Shown here: positions 32,985 through 44,833 of the stretch, piece after piece
Position numbering within the stretch: position 1 is the first letter of the stretch
Layout: each line of letters opens with the position of its first letter
Source of the DNA: CAZUAQ01 sp964618455
GTDB lineage: Bacteria; Planctomycetota; Phycisphaerae; UBA1845; PWPN01
Assembly: GCA_964618455.1 (NCBI GenBank)
Contig: CAZUAQ010000013.1
Coordinates: 1-64,000, forward strand
Length of the DNA stretch: 64,000 nt
Reading direction: 5' to 3'
Made by a program: the position numbers and the translations under genes
Notes under the pieces: model-generated
The model's input: the letters and a program-made list of their open reading frames with translations, nothing else
What the model was told of the DNA's origin: nothing
The model's database searches: none

Positions 32985-35900
32985 TTATGCAGGAGCCATG
33001 CTGAACAGCATATCCGCTTCGTGGCGGTAGCGTTCGGCTCTCTCGCTCTTGAGCGAGCGCCACAGCAGGAGCTGTTTGCGCAGCTCGGTGAGGAAGTGGC
33101 GGTTGCTGCGCATCCACGCGCTGCGCGGTCCGGCATGGCGGGTCAGCTCGACGGTGACTTCATGAATGAGCGGATCTTCGCCCGCCTGGATGGTGAGCGT
33201 CATGGCCTGCATGAGGCCCATGTCGAAGGGGGCCAGCCAGATCGTTGTCTCGAGACCGCGGGCGTCGCGTTCGCGCCGCGCGAACGGCACCGCCTGTCCG
33301 CTGCAGAATCGCCCGAGACTCGCCTCGGTGTGCGACTCCAGCCATTGCCGCAGATAGGCGAGCACCGGTCCGGCGTCGTGGGCAAGCATGGTGAACGGCA
33401 GCTTCGCGCGAAGGACGTCGCCCTCGGGTTCCGGCAGCGCCCACGTGCTTTCGCTCCCCGGCGCCGCCAGTTGTCTTGCCAGCCGCGCCGGCCACAGCGA
33501 CGAGAGCAGCACCACGCCGAGGATCGCCAGTTGCGTCATCACCGCCGAGGAACTCGAGAAGTTGAGCTGCAGCCCGGGGATGAGATCGTACATGCTTGCC
33601 AGTGTGCCCAGCGCCTGGCCGAGGATGTATCCTCCCACGACGCCGATGGTCCCGCAGGCGGCCGCCTCCGCCATGAAGAGCGCGCCGACATGCGCGGGGG
33701 CAAGCCCGAGCGACATGAAGATCGAAATCTCCTCGCGACGCTCGTACACGCTGTTGAGCATCGTGTTGAAGATGATCAGCGCGCTGATGATCAGCGGCAC
33801 GAGGATATTGCCGAGCCCCGCCAGACTCGTCACCTCGGCGACCGTGCAGAGCGTGACGGTATCACCGGTGCGGGCGTACACCGGGCGATGCACCTGGCTT
33901 GCGAGTTCATCCGCGATGGCAAGCGTCTGCGACGGTTCATGCGGATGCAGAACGACGGAGCGCAGCGTCGCGTCGAATTCCCCGGCACGCTCACTCCGCA
34001 TGATGATGAAGCGGTCCGGCTGCAGCGGCCGATCGTCGCTCGATTGAACGCTCGCGCTCATGTCCCCGCTGGTCTCGGCTGCCTCCGCCAGTTCGATGAG
34101 TTTCTGAAGTTTCTGTCGGTCGTTGCGGTCTCGGCTGAAGCTCATGAAGTCGATCGGGGCGTAGGACTTGCCGTTGAAGCCGTCGAGTTCGAGCATGGCT
34201 TTGTCGTCGACAATGGCGGAAACGCGAAACGACTCGCCGAAAAGGCGAAGCGATGCGCCGGGATCGATCTGAAGTCGCTTGGCCAACGTGCGGCTCACAA
34301 TCACGCCGTCACGCTCGGAGCTGAAACGCTGAAAACCTTGTGGCGTGAGCAGCGTGTCGAGGCCGACCGACTTTGCTTCGACAGGGCTGATGCACATGGC
34401 GGCGGAGATCGGCGCGGTCGCCCCGTCGCGACCTTCGAGACGAAACGTGCGCGCATCCAGCGTGCGTAGATCATTACTCGTAATCCACCAGTGTCCGCTG
34501 ACGTCGGCGCGGTCCGCCATGGCGGTCCGCACGTGATCGAGCACCCACGCGGGCATCGGCTGCCAGCTCAAACGATGCACCATTACGGCATTGCGGGCAT
34601 CATCCGTCATGCCATTTCGCGGCGCTTCCGTGATCGGGTAGTGGATCGGGTGCAGGGCGGTGCTCGGGTTGGTGAAGCTCATGATGACGAATGAGAGCAG
34701 CACGAGTGTCGCGAGCGTCAGCCCGGTGCGCATCTTGCGACGCCGCATATTGGCAACACCCAGCAGCATGGCCCGGTGCAGCATCGACGAGCGTTTGAAA
34801 TCGCCCGCTTGTCCTGTCTCGGTGTCACCCGCAAGACGTTGCAACTCCGCGCGGAACTTGCCAATGACGATCACGATCACCAACGTGGACAGGAAGAGAA
34901 TCAGGAATGCCAATAGGATCGTCAGCGGCGTAATGCTGATACGAAAGGCGGGGTGAAACAACGCCACCAGCAGCGTCATGCCGGCAAAGAGCCCGGCAAA
35001 TCCTCCGATCTGACGGTACACGTCCGTCGATCCGAACACCAGGCGCTCCACGAAGTAGCAGAACGGAACCAGCCCGATCAGCAGGAAGAGTACCGCGTGG
35101 ATCGTGTCGTCGGCGGCGCTGCGCGTCTTGTGATACACCCGCGACTGGTTGGCGAGACCGGCGGCAGCGTGCTTCCAGGCGAGATCCGCGCGACCCTGCT
35201 TCTGCTGCGCCAGGGCCTCGGCCACTTCCGCCTTGCCCACCTCGTGCTGCTCACGCAGATATGGATTGACCGCGCCGGTATTCTCCAGCCGCGTGAGGCG
35301 GTCCTCGTTCAGCACGGCGAAGTCATGCGCCGACGTGGAAACCAGCGGCTGCGTCTGCACCCAGTCGCGCGTGAACCCGCACCCGGTCGGATCCGCTGCG
35401 TCGTTGTTCAACAGCACCATTCGCCGCTGCGCATCCCCCTTGGCGAAGACCAGTTGCCACCGATCCACGTCGTTGGGAATGCACAGGCTCATCATGCCGC
35501 CATCGGCCACGAAGCTGCGCTTGTCGGCCTCGCTGCCCCGGGCGGCTTCGATCAACTTCACACGGTCGAGATTCTCCAGGTAGCGCGGGTCGTACAGCCC
35601 GAACAGCCCGATCTGCGTACACGAAAACATCACGCCGCGCGCCTGTTCGTACTCCGGGTATTCCATGCGCGGATGGCCATGCGTGGGTTTGATGCCGAGT
35701 CCGAACTGATCCATGCTCATCGTCACGCGACCGTCGTCGCTGAGCCGGTAGACCTCCGCCATGATCGGGTACGGGCGGTTCTCGAAATCAATGATGTCGT
35801 CGACCTCGTAGCGGCCTTCCCCGTCGGTCTTGAGCACGAACTGATCGCGCACGCCGATACCCTTCTGCCCGAAGCCTCGTCCCTCGTCGTAACCGCGCGC

Positions 35901-37895
35901 GACCAGCACGCAATCGGGCAGGCCGAGGTTCGATTGCGCCTCGCCTGGTGACGCCAGCACCGCCATGCCCTTCCACAGGCGCGGTGTACGGGCCATGCGG
36001 CTTCCGGCGATCTCCATCGGCTCGCGTAACGCGCGATCCAGCAGTGCTTCGAGCATCCGGACCTGCGGCACAACGTTCTCGATGCGGATGCGGTCGAGCG
36101 TGTCCAGCGGCGTATCCACCCAGCGGCGCATGTCCTGCGTCGTCGCGAACATGATGCCCAGGCACCCGGCGTTGATGGCGGCGTCGATCCCATTGGCCAC
36201 GGGAAAGGGCAGGTCGCTCTGCCAGTGCCGGCGTCCCTCGGCGGTATCGTCGAGGTACGTGCTCTTCACGTCAGCGGGGAGGCTGACTGTCTCGGCATAG
36301 CCTTTGAGTTGTTCGCCGTAACGCAGGAGCTGATTCTGCAGATTGCGCACGCAGAAGTAGCTCTGCGCGAAGGGGCCGAATTGCGTGCCGTGCGAGCTGA
36401 GCTCGAGGCTGATGAACAGAAGGCCCTGCTTGTAATCGCCAGTCGACCCCTCGCCGAGGCCGGCGCCCCGCATGATTTCGAGATCGACGCGCCGCCGTTC
36501 CAGACGCTGACGCCGATCACTCACCATCCGATCGAGCCGGGTCAGCGTGCGGTCGTGTAGCGAAGGCTTGTTATTGAAGGTATCGGTCATGACCACGATG
36601 TCATCTTCGGTGAGGTTGTCGTGAGCGAGCCGGCGTTGCAGCGTGAGCAGGTCGAGCCGCCGATCATCAAGGCGCTCGATCCGCTGTTCGAGCTCGCTCC
36701 GGGTCTCGGCGTCGATTTCCTCGCTCCGTGTCCGGTCGCGCAGGTCGGTGATGGCGGAGAGTAGTTGCCCGATGCGTCGCTTCGCCTGCCAGTTGAGGTG
36801 TTCGTGGCGCAACGGGCGTTGTTCCCATCCACTGAGCGTGTCACGCAGGTTCGGTGATTCGAGTTGGCGGCGCGCCTGGACGAGGCTGTCGATTTCCGAG
36901 ACGTCTCCGCTGACGTTTTCTTCGATCAGTCGTTGCGTGTGCGACAGCGTGGTCATCAAGCGCCGCGAGCCGGAGAGCATGTAGCCGTCGCCCTCGACAA
37001 AGCAGAGGAGCACGCTGTACGCAGGAGGATCGGCGGCGAATCGGCGCGCGAGTTGCAGCAGGGCGGCGGCGTTGATCGCCTGCTCGGCCCCGGTGGCCAG
37101 GTCGGGCACGACGCACGTCGCATCGGAACGGGCGTGCAGCACGACCACGCACTTACGATGCTCGGGATGCGACCCCGGAATGAACCCGAGCAGGTTGTGG
37201 GCGGTGTGCCGATCCCACGTGACGCGGGCGTCGATCGTAATATTGGGGCGATCCCTTTGCCGCAGCCGGGCCACGAGCGCCGGATCGCTCACGTAAAAGC
37301 GCGGCAACGGCACCGAGATGTACAGGTACTTGGCGTTCGCCTCGGCCCAGGAGGTATCCTCGGGCGGCAGGAACACGATGGCCGACGCCCCGTACATGGC
37401 GGCGTACTGCCAGCGGTGCGCAGAGTTGAACTCCATCACGGCGATGTTGCCTGGCAATGCATCGACGGGAAGCGCATCGAGTGCCCCGTCGCCGATGTAA
37501 ATCGCCCGACCCGTCAGTCCGCCGCGTGGCGTGGTCGAGAGATTCGCCCCGTTCGGCCAGACGGGGTATATGTCGGCGGGGGCATCAGACCCGATCCGCA
37601 GCGTGCAGTGGTGCGTGACCGGCACGACCAGTTCGAACGGCTGACGCCACCTCTGCGTGATCCCGGCATCCGACAGCGCCTGATCGAGATATGCAGATGC
37701 TTGCTCCAGGCCCGGCTGCCCAGGAAAGCGGTTGCCGAAGGCGCAGATCGTCCGAAGATCCTGCTCGAACGCCTCGTAGGAAACGGTCGCCGGAGTGACG
37801 GTTTGGCCAAGAGTCTTTGCGCTTCCGTCGACCAGCACGAGCAGGCAGACGATAGTCGACAGTCGTACGCGCATCTGCATCCGGAGTGGAAGCAT
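32985..37895 (-). CDS. fusion of degenerate M28 peptidase-like domain and FtsX-type permease (1636 aa)
   Basis: A signal peptide (about 8-30) leads to an M28-like domain: NLLGFIPGSHPEHRKCVVVLHARSD (about 234-258), GAEQAINAAALLQLAR (about 269-284) and CFVEGDGYMLSGSRR (about 298-312). These align with the M28 segments around HxD, the bridging Asp and the catalytic Glu pair, but those metal and catalytic residues are replaced, so peptidase activity is unlikely. A coiled region (about 370-430) and a carboxypeptidase regulatory-like stretch (VLKTDGEGRYEVDDI) follow. Several helices appear near 935-1040. An FtsX unit then starts at MRRRKMRTGLTLATLVLLSF and ends with YERREEISIFMSLGLAPAHV and further helices. 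No ABC ATPase is adjacent. Substrate and partner are unknown. Confidence 0.8.
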   Translation of the reverse strand: MLPLRMQMRVRLSTIVCLLVLVDGSAKTLGQTVTPATVSYEAFEQDLRTICAFGNRFPGQPGLEQASAYLDQALSDAGITQRWRQPFELVVPVTHHCTLRIGSDAPADIYPVWPNGANLSTTPRGGLTGRAIYIGDGALDALPVDALPGNIAVMEFNSAHRWQYAAMYGASAIVFLPPEDTSWAEANAKYLYISVPLPRFYVSDPALVARLRQRDRPNITIDARVTWDRHTAHNLLGFIPGSHPEHRKCVVVLHARSDATCVVPDLATGAEQAINAAALLQLARRFAADPPAYSVLLCFVEGDGYMLSGSRRLMTTLSHTQRLIEENVSGDVSEIDSLVQARRQLESPNLRDTLSGWEQRPLRHEHLNWQAKRRIGQLLSAITDLRDRTRSEEIDAETRSELEQRIERLDDRRLDLLTLQRRLAHDNLTEDDIVVMTDTFNNKPSLHDRTLTRLDRMVSDRRQRLERRRVDLEIMRGAGLGEGSTGDYKQGLLFISLELSSHGTQFGPFAQSYFCVRNLQNQLLRYGEQLKGYAETVSLPADVKSTYLDDTAEGRRHWQSDLPFPVANGIDAAINAGCLGIMFATTQDMRRWVDTPLDTLDRIRIENVVPQVRMLEALLDRALREPMEIAGSRMARTPRLWKGMAVLASPGEAQSNLGLPDCVLVARGYDEGRGFGQKGIGVRDQFVLKTDGEGRYEVDDIIDFENRPYPIMAEVYRLSDDGRVTMSMDQFGLGIKPTHGHPRMEYPEYEQARGVMFSCTQIGLFGLYDPRYLENLDRVKLIEAARGSEADKRSFVADGGMMSLCIPNDVDRWQLVFAKGDAQRRMVLLNNDAADPTGCGFTRDWVQTQPLVSTSAHDFAVLNEDRLTRLENTGAVNPYLREQHEVGKAEVAEALAQQKQGRADLAWKHAAAGLANQSRVYHKTRSAADDTIHAVLFLLIGLVPFCYFVERLVFGSTDVYRQIGGFAGLFAGMTLLVALFHPAFRISITPLTILLAFLILFLSTLVIVIVIGKFRAELQRLAGDTETGQAGDFKRSSMLHRAMLLGVANMRRRKMRTGLTLATLVLLSFVIMSFTNPSTALHPIHYPITEAPRNGMTDDARNAVMVHRLSWQPMPAWVLDHVRTAMADRADVSGHWWITSNDLRTLDARTFRLEGRDGATAPISAAMCISPVEAKSVGLDTLLTPQGFQRFSSERDGVIVSRTLAKRLQIDPGASLRLFGESFRVSAIVDDKAMLELDGFNGKSYAPIDFMSFSRDRNDRQKLQKLIELAEAAETSGDMSASVQSSDDRPLQPDRFIIMRSERAGEFDATLRSVVLHPHEPSQTLAIADELASQVHRPVYARTGDTVTLCTVAEVTSLAGLGNILVPLIISALIIFNTMLNSVYERREEISIFMSLGLAPAHVGALFMAEAAACGTIGVVGGYILGQALGTLASMYDLIPGLQLNFSSSSAVMTQLAILGVVLLSSLWPARLARQLAAPGSESTWALPEPEGDVLRAKLPFTMLAHDAGPVLAYLRQWLESHTEASLGRFCSGQAVPFARRERDARGLETTIWLAPFDMGLMQAMTLTIQAGEDPLIHEVTVELTRHAGPRSAWMRSNRHFLTELRKQLLLWRSLKSERAERYRHEADMLFSMAPA

Positions 37896-37932
37896 GGTTA
37901 CGTCCTGGACATCATGAATCGCAGGAACAGCA

Positions 37933-40900
37933 TCAGTCCCACGTTACCTCAAACCGATACATCCCCGCCGCCACATCAAACCGGGCATGCTTGTTGTTCG
38001 TGCCGCGCGGTTGAATGTGCGGGAGCGGCGCCTTCGCTTTGCCGTTCTCGACCAGCACCGTCTCGCCCTCGCGGACCGTCGCCGTCCCATGCCCGCACAG
38101 CGGCACATGCACCGCCGCCGTCGTATTCGCGGGGATGGTCACGTCCATCCGAAGTGATTTCGCACCACGCGACCAGTGCACGCGCACGTTCCCATACATC
38201 GTCGGCACGGAGGCCCGCACCCAGTCGAGATCGCCCAGCGTTTCCGGCCGGATGATCATGCGCTGAAAACCCGGCACATTCGGATCGAGTTGGATTCCCG
38301 CCAGCGCCTGGTAATACCACTGACCGACCACGCCGAACGCGAAGTGATTCCGTGAGTTCATCGACGGCCCGTGCTTGTCGGAATCCCACCGTTCCCAGAT
38401 CGTCGTCGCCCCGTTGAGGATCATGTACCCCCACGAGGGCTGGTTCGTCTGGACCGCCAGTCTCCACGCCGTCTCGTCCGCCTCCATCGCCGACAGCAGC
38501 GGCATCAGGTAAGGCGTGCCGAGGAAACCGGTCGACAGGCGGTAGCCGCGCCCGCGAATGTCGTCGATGAGGTTGGCCAGCACGTCCGCACGATGCCGCT
38601 CGGGCACCACGCCGAACCACAGCGGCAGGATGTTGGCGGTCTGCGTCCCGTCCCAGTAGTTGTTCGTCTTCGAATCGAAGTGTTTCTCATGAAACGCCGC
38701 CGCGATCGAGTCGGCCAGTTCGCGATAGGTCCGGGCGTCATCCTCCCGGCCGATCACCTCCGCCATCCGCGCCAGCAGATCCGTCGAATGATAGTAATAG
38801 AGCGAGCCGATCGGCGCGCTGTTCGTCTTCACCGGCGCCACCCAGTCGCCGTACCCCTCGACTTCGTAGAGGCCGTTCTTGCTCTGTGAGCGCATGTACT
38901 CGACCCAGCCGCGGATCGTCGCGTAGTTGTCCTCGATGATGCGGGTATCGCCGTAGTGGCGGTACACCACCCACGGCACGATCACCACCGCGTCGCCCCA
39001 GCCCGGCTTGGCCGCCCCGCGCGTCACCGCCGCGGGAGCGACGTCGGTGACGAAACCCTCGGGGCTCTGCGCATCGGCCAGGTCCTTCATCCACTTCGAC
39101 CAGAACGTGGCCGTGTCCATGAGGTAGCATGCCGTGATCGCGAACGCCTGGGCATCCCCGGTCCAGCCCAGTCGCTCATCGCGCTGCGGGCAATCGGTTG
39201 GCACGCTGTGCATGTTGGAGCGCAGTCCCCAGCGGATGGCGTCATGGATACGGTTGATCAAATCGTTCGAGCAGGCGAACTCACCCGCCGGCGCGGAGGC
39301 GGTGTGCACGACCTTCATGAGGAAGGCGTCCGCGCTCGGAGGCTTCGGATGCTCCTTGTCCTCCTGAGGCCACCCGGTCACCTCGGCGTAACGGAATCCG
39401 CGATAGGTGAAGCGCGGCTCCCAGACTTCCTCGCCCTCGCCTTTGCAGATGTAAATGTCCGTCGCCCGGGCCGAGCGGTAATTCTCGCGGTACAGCCGGC
39501 CGTTCGGATCGAGTTCCTCGCCGAAGCGCAGTTGAATGCGGTCGCCCTTGTCACCCCTGACACGGATCTGCATCCACCCGGAGGCGTTCTGACCGAAGTC
39601 GATGATGTAGACGCCGGGGTCGGGCTCGCTGATCATCATCGGCTCGAGCACTTCGGTGACCTGGATCGCGGGGCTCCGCTGCGCCACCAGCAGGTCCGGC
39701 GGATTCGAAATCTCCTCGACGGCGGACCAGTCGCCCGCGTCGAAGTCGGTCGTAGACCAGCCCGGCTGCTCGAGCCGCGCGTCGTGATGCTCGCCGTGAT
39801 AAAACGTGTTCTCGGTGATCGGCGAGAGGTGCGACGTCCACTTTCCATCCGTGAGGATCGCGTCGCGCGTGCCGTCGGTGTACTCGATCTCGAGTTGCAG
39901 CAGGAACTGCGGGTTGTCCTGATCGGCGTAGACCGTCAAGTGCCGCCAGTCGCCGCCCAGTCCGCTCGCCCACCACCCGTTTCCGAGCATCGCCCCCACG
40001 GCGTTCTCGCCCTGGTGTACTCGGTCGGTCACGTCGTACGTCTGGTACTGAAGCCGCTGCCCGTAGTCGGTCCAGCCCGGCGTGAAGATGTCCTCGCCCA
40101 CTTTCGCCCCGTTGAGATGCAGTTCGTACAGCCCGAGCCCGGTGACATACGCCCGCGCTCTGCGGACGGGCTTGTCCAACGTGAACGCGCGGCGCAGCAT
40201 GTACGACGCGCGCGGTTCATGCTCGTTGACCTTCAACTCATGCCAAGGGGCATCGCCATACTTCGCCACGACGTGCGCCGCTCGCCAGCCGCGATCGTCG
40301 AACGCCGCCGTCGTCCATCCGTCGGTCGGCTCGGTGTGGGCTTTCCATGTCTCCGCGCCCGAGGTGATGTCCTGAGTCCTTCCATCAGCGTCGCGCAGCC
40401 GCAACGTCGCGATCATCGCTCCGGGGCCGTGCGTGTTGTGGGCGCGTACCGCCACGACGTTCTTCCCGGCGGACAGGTACTTCGCCAGCTTGAACGTGTG
40501 GACGATCTTCCACCCGCCGCGATCGCCCAGACGCTCACCGTTCACGAAAATCTCGAAATCGTCATCGACCGTCATGTTCAGGATGGCGGCGTCGAGCTTG
40601 CGGTCGGCGGGAATCTCGAACGGAAGACGCATGTAAACGTTCGTGTCGCTGCCCTTGACCTTCTCATGCCAGATCCACGAACCCCAGGGCAGTTCCTCCT
40701 CTTCCTTCACGATCTTCGGCGGCGCGATCCACCGGGCGGACCAGTCGGCGGCGTCGAGCAGTCCCGTTTCCCACCAGGACACTGCCGACCAGGGGCTCAC
40801 CTGGTCATCGCCGTCCCAGGTGCGCACGCGCCAGTACAAGCGCTGACGGCTGGTGAGCGGGGGGCCGTCATAGACCACGTGCGCCGACTGGTTCGATTCG

Positions 40901-41199
40901 ACTTTGCCGGAATCCCACACCATCCCATCGGCCCCGAACGCCATCTCCGACGCCACCTGGATCCGATAAGCGGACTGCCGGGCTCCGCGGCGATCGTCCT
41001 GAACTTCCCACGAGAGCCGAGGCGGAATCAGATCGAAACCAAGAGGGTTCTGGAAGTACTCGCAGCGCAGCTGCGCCGGCGGTTGCAGTCCCTCCGGCTC
41101 CGCGTTCAGCGGCCCGGCGTTCACCAGGCCCGCCCCGATCCACGTGACCATCAGAAGACTCCTTTGCAGCGTGGTGTTCATTCGATATGCCGGAATCAT
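37933..41199 (-). CDS. secreted GH78 alpha-L-rhamnosidase
   Basis: A 1088-residue secreted glycosidase predicted to release terminal alpha-L-rhamnose. A signal peptide (MNTTLQRSLLMVTWIGAGLV...) is followed by an Ig-like N-domain (LRCEYFQNPLGFD, RLSWEV), a beta-sandwich insert (EKVKGSDTNVYMRLPFEI...) and the Bac_rhamnosid concanavalin-like domain (DFGQNASGWMQIRVRG). The (alpha/alpha)6 barrel carries the hallmark DCPQRDERLGWTGDAQAF; the Glu here is the expected general acid. A C-terminal beta domain completes the standard layout. The start at 41199 follows GGGGAGG with a short spacer; an in-frame ATG at 41244 lacks this. It is divergent from aspS. The upstream FtsX fusion gene starts 38 bp after its stop on the same strand, so the two may be co-transcribed. 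Confidence 0.92.
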   Translation of the reverse strand: MIPAYRMNTTLQRSLLMVTWIGAGLVNAGPLNAEPEGLQPPAQLRCEYFQNPLGFDLIPPRLSWEVQDDRRGARQSAYRIQVASEMAFGADGMVWDSGKVESNQSAHVVYDGPPLTSRQRLYWRVRTWDGDDQVSPWSAVSWWETGLLDAADWSARWIAPPKIVKEEEELPWGSWIWHEKVKGSDTNVYMRLPFEIPADRKLDAAILNMTVDDDFEIFVNGERLGDRGGWKIVHTFKLAKYLSAGKNVVAVRAHNTHGPGAMIATLRLRDADGRTQDITSGAETWKAHTEPTDGWTTAAFDDRGWRAAHVVAKYGDAPWHELKVNEHEPRASYMLRRAFTLDKPVRRARAYVTGLGLYELHLNGAKVGEDIFTPGWTDYGQRLQYQTYDVTDRVHQGENAVGAMLGNGWWASGLGGDWRHLTVYADQDNPQFLLQLEIEYTDGTRDAILTDGKWTSHLSPITENTFYHGEHHDARLEQPGWSTTDFDAGDWSAVEEISNPPDLLVAQRSPAIQVTEVLEPMMISEPDPGVYIIDFGQNASGWMQIRVRGDKGDRIQLRFGEELDPNGRLYRENYRSARATDIYICKGEGEEVWEPRFTYRGFRYAEVTGWPQEDKEHPKPPSADAFLMKVVHTASAPAGEFACSNDLINRIHDAIRWGLRSNMHSVPTDCPQRDERLGWTGDAQAFAITACYLMDTATFWSKWMKDLADAQSPEGFVTDVAPAAVTRGAAKPGWGDAVVIVPWVVYRHYGDTRIIEDNYATIRGWVEYMRSQSKNGLYEVEGYGDWVAPVKTNSAPIGSLYYYHSTDLLARMAEVIGREDDARTYRELADSIAAAFHEKHFDSKTNNYWDGTQTANILPLWFGVVPERHRADVLANLIDDIRGRGYRLSTGFLGTPYLMPLLSAMEADETAWRLAVQTNQPSWGYMILNGATTIWERWDSDKHGPSMNSRNHFAFGVVGQWYYQALAGIQLDPNVPGFQRMIIRPETLGDLDWVRASVPTMYGNVRVHWSRGAKSLRMDVTIPANTTAAVHVPLCGHGTATVREGETVLVENGKAKAPLPHIQPRGTNNKHARFDVAAGMYRFEVTWD

Positions 41200-41516
41200 G
41201 GTACCTCCCCAGATGCCGAGATCGATGCCCCGGCATGTGACCACAAGTGAGCCCGCCGCCCGATCGATCGAGCGTCGAGAGGGCGAGGCGGATGCATGAC
41301 ACGATACCGCACGCGCCGATGGCTGTCATGGCGGGGCAGTCTGTGAGGCCGCGCGGGCTCTGGTAACTCGTCCGGGCGTACCCTACACTGATGGTTCTGG
41401 AGGTTTCGGCAAGATCGGTTTCAGGCTGCCTCGCGGGCGGGCCGAAGCCGGGGAGACCTCCTGCCGGCGACCCGACCCCGGGCAACTTCACGACATCCAA
41501 GCAGGAGTATTCGGCA

Positions 41517-43361
<1,845 letters not shown>

Positions 43362-43377
43362 TCACGCTTTCGAAATG

Positions 43378-43448
43378 ACTCACGCGAAGGCGCGAAACCG
43401 TGAAGATGAGAGGGAATCGATTATTCGCTTCGAGTCTTTGCGTGAGAT
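43378..43448. repeat. REP-like inverted pair upstream of the glycosidase gene
   Basis: ACTCACGCGAAGGCGCGAAA (from 43378) and, in opposite orientation, TCGCTTCGAGTCTTTGCGTG (43425-43444, followed by AGAT) form an inverted pair in the 134-bp gap after aspS. Related elements appear on the other side of the next gene. This resembles REP-type intergenic repeats found in many bacteria. Confidence 0.7.
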
Positions 43449-43495
43449 ATCTGCTCAAGTACTCCGCCCTAAATCACGTGATCCGAGGTGTATCG

Positions 43496-44677
43496 ATGAA
43501 TCGAATCATTGTGGCCATGTTGGCATGGATGTTGTTCTTTTCATGTTCCGTGGCGCTGGCGGAAAAGCCGTACGCTCCACCGATCTGCCCGCACATTCTC
43601 GGCTGGCCTGATGACGTCATCGAGTGGGCGGACGGCGCGCCATGGATCAAGGCCTTGGACATCACCAGCGTAGGCATCGCCAAGGAGCGTGAAGGGGCAC
43701 TGGTCTTCTACCGGCCCTTCGATCACGACTCCGGCCCGGACGGCGATACGGGCCTTGGCGGTGAAAAGTTCGGCCAGGAAATCCTCGATCGTCTGAAGTT
43801 CCTGCCCAAGGAAAAGTGGCCCGAAGCGATCGGCTTCCAGAACGAATTTAACAACGTCAGCCCCGAGACCGCCCGCTGCTTCATCGAGATGTACGATAAA
43901 CTTCGCGAGGGCGGCTACAAGGGAATGATCGTCTACGGCTCGTACGGACCGGGCGGGCCGACCGATCACTCCGAGTGGGCACGGCCGCACGTGAAAGAGG
44001 CCTGCCTCAAGGCCGATGCCATCGAGACGCACGAGTACTTCGATCTCACGGTGAAGCATTTGAACACCTGGCTGGCGCATCGCCACGTGCGTGCCCTCAA
44101 AGATTACCCGTGGTTGCGAAACAAGCCGTGGTTCATCGGCGAATTCGGAAGTGATGGCGTCACACCGAGTGAGGACCCACATCGGCGGAGCGGATGGAAG
44201 CAGCGGCAATTCACCGGCGACGGCGACAACGGACCACCCAAGATGACCGCCGACGAGTACATCAAGCAGATCGAGATCTACCGCTACGGCGATCCGGAAA
44301 ACGGTGTGGTCGCGCCCGCCCCGAATGTCCTGGCGGTGTTCCTGTTCCAGACCGGCGCCGCTCCGCCCATGTGGCAGGGCTGGGAGACGCGCGGTACCAA
44401 GCTCATGGGGTACATGAAGTCGACCTGGAAGCCCACGCATGGCTTCGTCACCGGCAAGGTGGTCGATGCCGAGGGTGAACCGGTCGAAGGGGCGGAACTC
44501 GTCCTGTCGCCGTCAAAGCGCAAGACCCGCACCGATCACAAAGGCGTCTTCTGGCTCTTCGCGCTCCCGCCGAACGAGTACACGATTCAGGCGCATGCCG
44601 AAAAGGAAGCCAAGGGTGAAACGACGTTCAAGCTCGAGGCGGGCGATATCGTTACCCGCCACATCAAGCTGAAATGA
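43496..44677 (+). CDS. secreted clan-A-like glycosidase with carboxypeptidase-regulatory-like domain
   Basis: A 393-residue secreted protein. A signal peptide (MNRIIVAMLAWMLFFSCSVALA) precedes a TIM-barrel-like domain. GFQNEFNN (about 115-122) and FIGEFGSDG (about 215-223) sit where clan GH-A enzymes carry acid/base and nucleophile glutamates, so glycosidase activity is likely but the family number is unknown. From about residue 318, GFVTGKVVDAEGEPVEGAELVLSPSK starts a carboxypeptidase regulatory-like beta domain, often seen in extracellular proteins. The start at 43496 was chosen for the signal peptide; the frame is open upstream through the REP-like repeat. The gene is flanked on both sides by REP-like elements. 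Confidence 0.75.
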   Translation: MNRIIVAMLAWMLFFSCSVALAEKPYAPPICPHILGWPDDVIEWADGAPWIKALDITSVGIAKEREGALVFYRPFDHDSGPDGDTGLGGEKFGQEILDRLKFLPKEKWPEAIGFQNEFNNVSPETARCFIEMYDKLREGGYKGMIVYGSYGPGGPTDHSEWARPHVKEACLKADAIETHEYFDLTVKHLNTWLAHRHVRALKDYPWLRNKPWFIGEFGSDGVTPSEDPHRRSGWKQRQFTGDGDNGPPKMTADEYIKQIEIYRYGDPENGVVAPAPNVLAVFLFQTGAAPPMWQGWETRGTKLMGYMKSTWKPTHGFVTGKVVDAEGEPVEGAELVLSPSKRKTRTDHKGVFWLFALPPNEYTIQAHAEKEAKGETTFKLEAGDIVTRHIKLK

Positions 44678-44682
44678 AAGCG

Positions 44683-44820
44683 ACTCACGCGAAGCCGGGG
44701 AGCTCGAGTCTGCGGAGTGGTGGAAGCGCGAGCCTGAGTCACCGCCGGGAGAGCCCGATTCCACGGGCTTCCGCCTGCATTCTTCATATTCCTTCGTGAA
44801 CTTCGCGCTCTCGCGTGAGC
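44683..44820. repeat. REP-like inverted pair downstream of the glycosidase gene
   Basis: ACTCACGCGAAGCCG (44683-44697) and the opposite-facing CTTCGCGCTCTCGCGTGAGC (44801-44820) match the elements at 43378-43448. They fill the 156-bp gap between two convergent genes. Confidence 0.65.
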
Positions 44821-44833
44821 CTATCCTGGTCTG

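Noticed and set aside
38956..41250. 764-codon plus-strand frame opposite the rhamnosidase gene
   Set aside because: The GH78 motifs on the minus strand are decisive; the opposite frame has no recognisable domain.
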